From: Roseiarcus sp963748545
GTDB lineage: Bacteria > Pseudomonadota > Alphaproteobacteria > Rhizobiales > Beijerinckiaceae
NCBI GenBank assembly: GCA_963748545.1
Contig: CAVVJO010000003.1
Location: 62,001 to 126,000, forward strand
Length of the DNA: 64,000 bases
Direction of reading: 5' to 3'
A program made the translations under genes and the position numbers. Every line of letters starts with the position of its first letter. The stretch's first letter is position 1. A model generated the notes under the pieces. That model was not told the origin of the DNA, did not search any database, and saw nothing but the letters and a program-made list of their open reading frames with translations. Shown in pieces: positions 27,201 to 39,200 of the stretch.

Positions 27201-30200
27201 AACGACGACACCTTCGCTTCGCTGCAAATTGACGGCATCCTGATGCCGCAGCTTATCGGCGGCGTTTATGTCAACGGCGCGCTGCTGACAGAGCCGACCA
27301 GCGATTCGAACGCCCTCGCCGACGCCAACGCGTTCATCTACGCGCAGAACGTCGCCACCGCAGCGGCCGACAACGAGGTTCCGGCGAGCAGCGGTTTCCG
27401 GGCCGTCGCCTCGCAAGCGGCCTTCGCCAGCATAACCCTGGCGCAGCCGCCGCACACGCTGCAGTCCGGCGAGACGCCGCCGGCAACGATCAACATCTTC
27501 ACGACGCAGCCCAACGTCGCTGTCGGGAACTATTCCCCCGGCGGAGCCGACATCAACATCACCGGCGATATTATCGCGCTCGAGGCGAACCTGATCGTCT
27601 CGGCGCCTCAAGGCAGCATCAACGTTACGGCCCCGCTGATCGATGTCGGATTAGAGACCTTCTCGGCCAAGAACAGCCTGACGCTGAACGTCGTCACGTT
27701 CCAGGCTTCCGGCGATCCCGCTTCGCAACTGCTCGGGACCCAGATTGGCACAAATGCCGCCCTGGCGAATCAGAACAGCAACCTCGCCGCGTTCGAGGCG
27801 ACCTCCTACGGAAACATCCCGCTCACCAATCCGTCGTCGGTCACGCCCACACCGACCGATTACGCGGAAATCATCAGCATCACCGCCGAATACGTCAACA
27901 TCAATGGAAACATTCAGGCTGGCGACGCGAACCAGGACCTGACGATCTCCGATTCGAAGACGCTCGACGCTCAACTGGCGTCCGATAACGTCGTCGGCAC
28001 GTCGTATTACATCGCCAGTCTTTCGACGACGGATTTCACCGTCCGCTGGAACCCCACGGACACGAAGGGCGACGGCAATTTTGTGGTCTCCAAGGAGGTC
28101 GTCGCCGGGGGCGACATCACCATCAAGGGTCAAATCTACAGCACGTCCAAGGGGTCTCTGAACGCGCTCGGCTACTACGGCAACATCAACATCACGAACA
28201 ACACGACCCATGGGCTGATCCTGAACCAGCTCGACGCGTCGGCTCCGGGTACAGGCATCATCAACGTCACCGACCTGAATTATGAGGCGACCTACAACGG
28301 CGTCACCTACGCACAAGACACGATCTACGACGCGGTCGCCGGTCAGACGATGTTGAAAACCGTCGAATGGATCGATCCGACCAACGGCAAAGAGCTGAAA
28401 AACGGGAACATACCGCTAGACGCCAGAAACGGGCAGCCGATCGGGGATCCGCAACCGATCAGCAGCAGCTCAGCCAGCTATTCTCCGAATTCTGGCGCGC
28501 GGTTCCAGTTTGTTGTCGCCGCGGACTACACAACGACGACTATTGAACTTTATACGACCAGTAGCTGGCTCGGAATTATTCCGACTGGCAGCAGCGTGAC
28601 TTTCAATCACCCGCCAGTCGTAACGACGTCGCCCGCAACCATTCAGCCGGCAGAATCCCTCTACTATGTAGACGCCTCTGCAGCCGGCAACACCTCGGAT
28701 ATCTATAATACCCAAACCATAACCTTCGCCTCGAAGAATGGCTGGCAGACCGACGGCAACTGGCAGACCAGCACCTGGTACGGCGACACTACGTATTACT
28801 TCCAATACAAGGAGCAGAACGGAAACGAGACGATCTCGACCAATTCCATTCCTGCAGATCTGCCGATCGGGATCAATTTCGACGGTTATGCCTCGTCCAA
28901 CGTCACGATCAATTCCGTCGGCGCGGTCACGCTTCTCGGGGGCATCGGAAACACGACCGGCACCACGTCGATCACGTCGGGCGGACCGATCGTTCAGGAA
29001 GCCTCGGGCGCGGCAGGCGTCGCGACGCCCGCGGTCGAAGGCGTCAACGTCATTCTGAACGTCACCGGAAACGGCGGCATCGGATCGGCGGCGCTGCCTC
29101 TGAACGTCATTATCGAAGGCACGGCGGGCAAGACTCTCCCGGGCCAGTCGACGGCGGAAAATCCGAGCCTGACCGCGATCACGGCGAACGGGGGCATCTA
29201 CATTTCCGCTTCGCAAGGCGCATTGCCGATTTACGCCGTGAACGCGGGCGGCGATAGCGCGGTGTCGCTCACCTCCGAAGGGGCGATGACCGCGACGAGC
29301 GCGCCCCCGAACTGGACGGGGGGAGGAACCGCCGGGATCACGGGCGGCAACGTCAGCCTGAACAGCGGCGGCGGCATCGGCTCGTCTTCTGCCTGGATGA
29401 AGCTTGGCGTCGGCCAGAACACGGCCGATCAATTGAACGTCTCGGCGCAGGGCGACGTCTATCTCGAGCAGACTGCTGGCAATCTGCCGCTGTTCAAGCT
29501 GACGGCGAGCGGGCAAGCCTTCATCACCGTCGACAACGGCAGCCTGCTCAATGTCAACACCAATGTGGTGCAGGACACGCGGACGACCGCGCAGCTCGAG
29601 GACGGCGTCTGGACCGACCTCAATCTGACCAACTCGGACTACGCGTCGATCGCCCAGCCGGCGTTGACCGAATACCAGTCCTATCAGGACCAGCAGTACC
29701 AAACCTTCTGGAACGACGTGAACGCGCTCGAGGGCGCGCCCGTGACGCTCGACGCCGGCGAGGCGGTTGCGTCCGGTTCGACCGACATCTTCATCTCGAG
29801 TTCGGCGCCGGTGACGCTCACGGCCGACGGAGCGATCTCTGTCAATTCGGCGACCATCGCGCTTTCGGCCAACGCGCCGGGCACGGTGCAGGCGGGCATG
29901 GCGGTCTACGACGAGACGACCGGAACCTATCTCGGGACCGTGCTCGGGACGACGCCCAGCACGTCGACATCGTTGGCGGAGCTCACCCTTACGGCCGACG
30001 CCGCGAACGCGGGGTCATCGGGCGACACGCTCGTCCTGCTTTCGGCGCCCGCGTCGGGCGCGGTGCAAGAAGGCATGTCGATTCTCGACGAGAGCACAGG
30101 GGTCTATCTCGGAACGGTGTCCAGCGTGTCTTCGACGCAGCCGGAGTTGACGCTCTCGGCGGGCGCGATCAGCGCCGCGGCGGCGGGCGACACGCTCGTC

Positions 30201-33200
30201 CTGACCGCGCCTCCGCCCGCTCCCTCCTCGCTGTCAACCTCGACCCAATTGCTGACGCCGGCCCAGGTGACCTACTACACCCAGCTCTACGAGGGGCAGG
30301 GCGAGACGGCCACGCAAGCCGCGGCTTCGGTCCAGACGCTCAACGTGTCGCTGGTGTCGCAATATGCGCAGCTGTTCGCCGTGTTCGGACCGGGCGGGAC
30401 TTACGCGCAGGGCTCAGCCAACGTCTATGATCCCGCGACCAACGCCGAGCTGACCTTCTCGTCCGGCGTCTGGTCCTCGACCGGCGCTACGCTCGCCCAG
30501 GGCTCGGTGACCTATACGGGGACGCCCACCGGGCTGACGACCTCGGTGGTCAACGGCCAGCAGCAGCTGAGCGGGACCAATGTCGATGTCTACAACCCCA
30601 ACATTTACGACCCGAACTTCCGCTATCTGCTTACGACCCAGCAGGCTCAGAGCCAGACGAACGGGGTCAAGCAATTCACCCAGCAGCAACTGCTCGGCGC
30701 GCTCAGCGCCGGCCTGTTGACCGATACGACCAGCACGCAGGTCAACATCGAACAGCCGAACATCACCGCCACGAACATCGTGATCAGCACGCCGAACGGC
30801 AATGTCGGATCGCTGGTCAACCCGGTGACCAACGAGGTCGGCTTGGTCGCGGGAACGACGATTGTGGACGGCTCGCCGGTGCAGCTCGCGCTCGCTTCGG
30901 CCCAGCGCTCGGATCTCAACTTCCTCGCGGCGATCCCGGTTCAGGAAACCGTCAACTTCGCCAACAACGGAAGCAACCAAGGGACGGTCACGTGGACGGG
31001 CGGCGTGCCGGCCGGCATGACGATCACGAAAGGCACGAGCCTCTACATCGGCGGCTCCACGATCAACTCGACCGAGAACGACAATTACGTGCAGGTCGAC
31101 AGCATCGTCACGACCGGATCGGGCGCGAACGAAACGACGACCGTGACCTTCCTGGCGGGCGAGACGTTCACCGCACAGACCAATCAGACCGTCCTGATCG
31201 CCCCGGTGGTCCTGGGGACCGATCAGAGCACGTTGAGCGGCCCGACGACGAGCGAAGTCGTCAACTTCTCGAATTTCAACAACTCCGGCACGATCACGCT
31301 CGTGAACGGGCAGTCGTGGGGCAGCGCCTACGTCGTCGGCGAGGGCGTCTACATCGGCTCTCAAACGGGAGATCCGAACAGCAACGGCAAGAGCTTCAGC
31401 ACCCAAAATTCGAATCCCTATTATACAATTACGGCAGTCAATGGCGATGTGCTGACGGTTCACGGTCTCCTGACCGCTGAGAACGGGGCTACGGTGGACG
31501 TCGCGCCGGTGAACATCACCGGGAACACCGACGCCAGCGCCATCAAATATGTTTTGATCACGCAGAATTGGGACATCGCCATCGCGGCCTCGGGAACGGT
31601 CACGGCGAACTCGGGAGGCTTCGTCTTCTTCGGCTCCCAGGACACCGTGAAAGTGAACACGATCGTTGCAGGCTCGGTCGCCAGCCCCGCCGAGGCGAGA
31701 CTTAGGACCCAGGGGAGCGTCATAAACGCCAACACCAGCGCCATCGACATCCAGGGTTCCGGCATTGTGATCGAAGCGGGCGAAAGCTTCATCGGCACGA
31801 GCAGTTTGCCGGTCACCGTGAAGATCCTGGGGGCGCAGGGCAGCCTGACGGCGCGTGCGCTGGACAACATCTACATCGACGCGCCGCAGGGCGATATTCC
31901 GGTGAGCGCGGTCTTCACGAGCGCCAACGTGTATCTCACAGCGTCGGGCTCGATCTACGACGCCGACCCCTCGGACTTCGCCAAGATCGCGGCCGGAAAT
32001 CTCTTCCTCGACGCCGGCGCAACCATCGGCGCCAACGGCTTCGCTCTGCACGTCGATGTGACCGGGAATTCTGGTCGCGGTCGCGCAGGACAACATCGAC
32101 ATCGACCAGCCCGACGGCAACCTCAACGTGCTGGACGTGCTGTCGAAGACCGGAGACGTCACGCTCAGCGCGGGCGGTTTCCTCTACAACGCAGGCAACC
32201 TCGTCGACCCCGCCAATCCGGACTTCGCCGACGCGACCGGAGACAGCGGCGCCAATGTCTACGGCAATTCGATCGTTCTCATCGCCGGCGAGAACGGCGA
32301 CGGCGGCATCGGCTTGGCCGGGACCAGCTTCAACATCGACAGCGCATACAGCGCGGCCGGGGTCGTCAGCGCCAACGCCGACAAGGAAAACATCTATCTC
32401 GACCAGACGACGGGCGATGTTTCGCTCGAATCGGTGAGCGATTCCGGCGCGGTCGCCTTCATCACCGCCCTCAACGGCAGCATTCTGAACGGGCGGTCGG
32501 ACGAAAGCGCGATCGTCATCTCCGGCGCGGTCGATCTCGTCGCGAGCGACAACATCGGCCAGGCGGGCCTCAACGCCAATGGCGGCGACGGTTCAATCGT
32601 CAGCACGGTCGACAACGTGCAGGCTGCGGCCACGACCGGCAGCATCTATCTTTGGAACATCGGCGGCGTGACCGCAGGCGACGTCCCCGGCGACGGAAAC
32701 CCGTTCGCGCTCTACGCGCCCGACGGATCCATCAACATCAAGACGTCGAGCCCGCTCACAATCGCGCAGAACGTCCAGGCTGGCGGCGCCATCGTCAAGC
32801 AGGCCGGCAACCCGACGGACAACGAAGCCAACCTGATGACGTCGGACCTGACGGTCAACGCCGGAATCCTCATCCAGTCGACCGGGTCGTCCGTGATTCT
32901 CGAGGCCGGCAACAGCATCATCCTTGAAGCTTCCGCGCAGATCCTCGCCGCGACGACGATCACCCTCGACGCCGGCTATCTGGACACCGCGCCGCGGGCC
33001 GCCCACACCCCATTAGCCAATGTCCTGCTCAATCCGGGCGTCATTCTCAACGCCGCCTCGATCGCGATCAACGCGGAAAACAACGTCACGATCGCCGGCG
33101 CCGCAGCGACGCTCGCCGCGGCGCAGTTGATCGCCGGGACCGCGATCACCATCAACGCAGGGTACCTCTCGGCGACAAATAAGTTTGACGGCGTGGCTTC

Positions 33201-36200
33201 CACGGTCGAGGCGTTCGGCTCCTTCGCGGGTCCGACGACGTCCACGATCCCGACGCTCACGATCGCGACCGGGGGCAAGGACAGCGACATCGAGTTCAGT
33301 CCGAGCGCGCTCGCCGCCAATACGATCATCACCGCGGGCGGCGGGAACAATCTCGTCCATGTCTTCAACCTGCCGAGCTTGACGAGCTACGCGAATTATA
33401 AGGCGGCCGACGGCCAGTACCCGGTTGCGATCAGCGTCACAGGCACCGGCGGCAACGATGATTTCGTCGTCGACGCCACGGCGGCCTCGAACTATGTGGT
33501 GTCCTTCACCGACACGGGCGGCGGGGACAACAACCTCACCATCAACGGCGCCGAGACGTCTGGCGGCCAGACCTTCCTCGTGCGCTCGCAGTTCGTCGCG
33601 ATCGTCGATTTCGAACGAGTCTCCGGTCGACGTCAACCCGCAGGGCGCTCCGGTCTACGAGCGCATCAATTACGATAGCTCGATCAGCGGAATGCTGACC
33701 ATCAATGGCGGCAATGTCGACGGCACGGTTTCCGGTGCCGGAAACTATTACGCCATGGACGGCAATTCCGCGCTGCTGACCGTCAACGCGGGCGACGGCG
33801 ACGACTGGTTCCAGGTCGGACAGCTTTACTCCACGTCGGCCTTCGCGGGAGGCGACACGCTCCCCGGAGACGTCGGCCGGCTTCCCGGAGACGCGCTCAC
33901 GACCGTGTTGACGACGGAGCCCGCCGGCTACTTGTCCGACGGCATCGACAAGACGACCGTGCTCAACGGCGGCGCCGGCACGGACACCTTCCAGGTCTAT
34001 TCCAACAAGGCCGACCTCAACATGAACGGCGGCAGCGGCGACGACACGTTCATAGTCCGCGCCTTCCTGGTCGCGGCGGGCACGAACATCGGCGTGCAGG
34101 GCGGGTCGGGGACCAACACGATCGAATACAATCTCGACGCCCCGATCACCATCAAGGGGGGTACCGGATTCAACACGCTCATAATCATCGGCACCGCGGC
34201 GGACGACGTGTTCGTCATTACCAAGGACGGCATCTACGGCGCTGGCGTCAATGTCTCCTTCACCGGCATCCAGGCGCTCACAATCGACGGCGTGGAAGGC
34301 GACGACACCTTCTACGTGCTCGGCACACAGGCAGGGATGGTGACCACGCTTGACGGCGGGCCGGGCGGCGACACCTTCATCGTGGGCGGCGATGTGCCTG
34401 CGGGCGTCGTCGTCTCGGGATCGACCCCCGTGACGTTCGATCCGCAGCCGCATACGCTGGCCAACTCCGGCGCGCTGGACGGCATCGACGGCCCGCTCTA
34501 TATCAACGGGGGCGGCTCGGTGAACATACCGCTCGCCGAGGCGATTACGCTGCCCTACGAGACGAACAACACCGCGGTGTCGGACGCAGGCCTGGTCGGC
34601 CAGAAAGCGAGCGTTCCGGAGGTCGACAACCTCAGAATCTATGATGATGGGGCGACGGGGCAGACCGGGCTCGTCACGACGATTGCGGCTGGCGACGTCT
34701 TCGGCGGGCTGGGAGACAACATCGGCGGCGTGACCGCCAGCGGTCAGGCCGTGGGCGGCCTCGACCTGCCGTCTTCCGCGAGTAGCCCGATCTCCTCAAA
34801 GAGCGGCACGACTTACGAGGGCGGGATCAACTGGCTGAACCTCGACGCGGTGAACGTTTTCCTTGGCGGAAACGACAACTTCACCATCGACACGACGGCG
34901 GCGACGGTCAACGCGGACGACAACCTGCCAACTATGCTCGTGGTCGAGGGCGGCGGCGGTTCGAACACGATTACCGTACAGGCAAGCAGCGATCCGCTGG
35001 TGCTGTACGGCGCGGAATCGGCCACAGGCGGGGAATATAATTCTCCGAGGGCGCCGACTTTGGCGAACCCGCCCACGGGCAACGCGTTGGCGATCACCGG
35101 CTTCGGCTCCGAGACGATCAACGCGTCGGGCGCGACCGGAACGGTCGTGATCGTCGGCGGTCCGAATGGCGACACGATCACCGGCGGCTCCGGCGTCAAC
35201 TGGATCGCAGGCTCCGGCGGCAACGACACGATCACGGCGTCCGGGACCCAGAACTACATCTTCGCCGACTCCGCCTTCACGGTGGGCGAGGTCGAGACGA
35301 TCTACGGCTTCCAGTTCGTCGATCTGGCGAGCCGGCTCCTGACCATCGACAATGGGACGACCGCGATGAACGGCGGAGTCCTGTCGGCCGGCAATGACAC
35401 GATCACGGTCACGGGCGGCGGCAGCAGCGACGTCTTCGGCGCCTATGGCGTTATCGACATTGCGGGCCAGTCGGCGGGCGTAGTCGATCCGTTCTCGAGC
35501 CTTGGCGTGGAGGTGATCACGACCATCGCCTCGGTGAACTTCGCTCTGGGTGGAAACGACACGATCACCGTTGGGAACAACGACGTGGTGATGGGCGGCG
35601 CGGGCGCCAACAACATCTACGTCGGTTCGGTCGGCGCCGATGTCATTTTTGGCGCGAACGGCGAAGCGGACTACCTCAACGGCGTGCTGACGTCGGCCGA
35701 AAGCCTCGGCCCGACCTATGGCGGGGTCGACACGATCGAAGGTCTGAACGGCGCCTTCGCCGGATCGGGCAACAGCGTGGTGATCGGCGGCCCAGGCGCG
35801 GATTTGATCAAGGTCGGCGGTTCCAACAATGTCGTGATCGGCGACGACGGCTACGCCGACTTCACGGCCGGCTATCTCGCAACGGTCGGCTCTTCCGACC
35901 CAACCGACTTCGGAAACAACACCATCGACGTCGGCGGCGGCGGCAACGTGGTGATCGGCGGTTCGGGATCGAACCTCATCGATATTACCGGATCGAACAA
36001 CACGATCATCGGGGCCAATGGCGTGGCGACCTTTGGCGCCAGTGGGCTCGTGGAGACGGTCGAAAGCACCGATCCCGCGAACGCCGGGAACAACACGATC
36101 CAGGCGACCGGCGGGGGCAATGTCATCATCGGCGGCGCGGGGATCGAGTTCGATCACGACGACCTCGGACAACGTCATCATCGGCCACGACGGCGAAGCG

Positions 36201-39200
36201 ACCTTCGACGCGGCGGGGCTCGTCCAGACGGTCCAGACCCAAGATCCGGGCGATGGAGCGGGGGATACAATCACGCTCACTGGCGGCGGCAATGTCGTCC
36301 TGGGCGGGACCGGCGCCAATACGATCACGGTGACGGGGTCCGGTTCGGGCAACATCGTCGTCGGCAACGATGGCTCCGCGCAATTCGAGGCAGGCGTTCT
36401 GACCGAGATCAACTCGTCGGATCCGACCGATTTCGGCGTCAATGGCGACCCGACCACCGGCAACACCATCACGCTCGGCAACGGCGACAATGTGGTGATC
36501 GGGGGCTCCGGCTCGAACACGATCACGCTGGGCTCGGCCGGTTCGGACGTCGTCGTCGGCGCGAACGGCGAGGCGATGTTTGCGGCGGGCAATCTGACGT
36601 CGATCGAGTCGACCTATCCGACGAATGCCGGCAACGAGACGATCACCGGCCCCGCCCAAACTCCGGGCGGAACGAACTGGACGGCCGGCGGATCGGGCGG
36701 CAGCACCATCATTGGCGGTTCCGGGCGCAACACGATCCTGATCGGCGGCGCGGGCAACACGATCATCGGCGCGAACGGCTTGGCCACATTCAGCGGCTCC
36801 GGCGCCATCCAGTTGGCCGAGACCGTTTATCCGACCAACGCCGGGAACGATATGATCGCCGTGACCGGCGGCGGCAACGTGATCATCGGCGGCTCCGGCG
36901 CCAACACCATCACCGCCGGCGGATCGAACAACACGATCTTCGGCGCGAATGGCGAGGCAACGTTTGGCCCAACCGGTCAGCCTCAGCTCGTCGAGAGCCT
37001 TTACGTGGGCAACGCCTCCACCAACTCCATCACGGTCTCGGGCGGCGGCAATGTCATCGTCGGCGGGTCGGCCTCGAATACGATTACGCTCGGAAGCGGG
37101 GGCGCCAACAAGGTGATCGGCGCCAACGGCCAGGTGACCTTCGGCGTCGGCGGAGCCCTCGCGACGGTCCAGTCGATCTCCCCGGCGAACGCTGGAAACG
37201 ACACGATCAGCGGTCCAAACGGGACGGCGGGGGGATCGAACGGCGGCAACATCGTCATCGGCGGCTCCGGTTCGAATACGATCGACATCGGCGGCTCGAA
37301 CAACACGATTATCGGCGGCAACGGCGAAGCGACATTCGGCGTGCAAGCGCAGATCCTGAGCGCCCAGAGCCTCGACCCGGCGAACGCCAGCGCCGACACG
37401 ATCACAGTGAACCAGGGCGGCAATCTGATCATCGGCGGCGCAGCAGCGGGCAATACGATCAACGCTCAGACGACGACCGGCAACGTCATTGTGGGACACG
37501 ACGGCGAGGCGACGTACACGATCGAGCATGTGAGCGCGTCGGTTTATACGAGCGTGCTGACGGAACTCGAGACGATCGATCAGGCCTATGGCGGCGTGGA
37601 GACGATTACGGCCGGCGCCGGAAACAACACCATCTTTGGCGGGTCAGGCGCGGATACGATCACGGTCGGAGACGGCAATAACACCATCTTCGGCGACAAT
37701 GGCGTCGCCTCGTTTGCGGCCGTGCTGGTCGGCGGCGCCGTCGCGGCGAACGACGCGACCTACGCCAGCGTGCTCACTTCGGCTGCGACGACCGCGGAGG
37801 CCAAGATCGGCGGAACGACGATCGAGACCACCAACGCCGCGCTAGGAGGAACCGTCTATAGCGGCAGCAACACAATCCAGGTTGGGAATGGCAATAACAC
37901 GATCGTCGGAGGCCTCGGCCAAAACACGATCACCGCCGGCGTCGGGAACAATGTCATTGTCGGCGGAAGCGGATCGACGTCGTTCCAGGTGTCGGGGAGC
38001 GCCAGCGTCATCACGTCGGTCTCCTCGGCGTTTGGAAACGCGCCGCCGCCGATCGGTTCGTCGACGAATGCAACAATCACTGTCGGTTCGCCAACCAGCG
38101 GCGTCGATGTCATCATCGGCGGCCCGGGCGCCAACGCCATCACGCTCGGCGCGACGGGCGCTTACGACGTGGTCGGCGCGGACGGCCAAGCGAGCTTCAC
38201 CAATGGCGTATTGACCGCGATCCAATCGATTGATCCGACCGACTACGGCAACGACGTGATTACCGGCCCGAGTGGAACGCCGGCGGGGTCCGGGGGCAGC
38301 ACGATTATCGGCGGCTCCGGGTCGAACACGATCACGGTCGGGGGATCGAACAACACCATCATCGGTGCAGACGGCCAGGCGAATTTCACCCCGACTGGTC
38401 GGATTCTCAGCGCCCAGTCGATCGACCCGGCGAACGCCGGCGCCGACGTGATCACGGTCACGAGCGGCGGCAACCTGATCATCGGCGGCTCGGGTTCGAA
38501 CACCATCACGCTCGGCTCCGGCTCGGATTGGGTCGTAGGCGCGGACGGCGAGGGCACATTCAGCAACGGCGCGTTGTCCGCACTCGAGTTCGATCGATCC
38601 GGCGAACGCCGGGAACAACACCATCGCTGGACCGAACGGAACGCCGGGCGGTACTGGAGGAAGCACGATCATCGGCGGCTCGGGGTCGAACACGATCAAC
38701 GTCGGCGGCGACGGCAACACGATCATCGGCGCGGACGGCGAGGCGCTGTTCAGCGCCAATCAACGTCAGATCGCCGAAAGCCTCAATCCCACCGACGCGG
38801 GCGCCAACACCATTACGGTGTGGGGCAACCACAACCTGATCCTGGGCGGCTCCGGAGCCAACGTCATCACGCTTGAGCCTTCGTCGGGCGCCGATACGGT
38901 GATCGGCGCGAATGGAGAAGCGATCTTCACAGCCGGGGTCCTGACGACGATCGAATCCATTAATCCGACCTATGCTGGAAACAACTGGATCGCGGGCCCG
39001 GGAGGCAGTTCGAAGCCAGCGACGGCAGGCGGATCCGGGGGAAGCACGATCATCGGCGGCTCCGGGTCGAACACGATCGATGTCGGCGGCTCCAACAACA
39101 CGATTGTCGGCGCGAACGGAGAGATTTCGTTCTCGTCATCGGGCGCTCTGAACAATGTGCTCAGCCTCGACCCGGGCAACGCCGGCGCCAACACGATCAC

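Noticed and set aside
10410..38591. Programmed +1 ribosomal frameshifting
   Set aside because: The sites lie in different codon phases, lack a shared slippery codon plus stop, and the same hexamer pattern breaks unrelated enzyme genes where frameshifting would make no sense.
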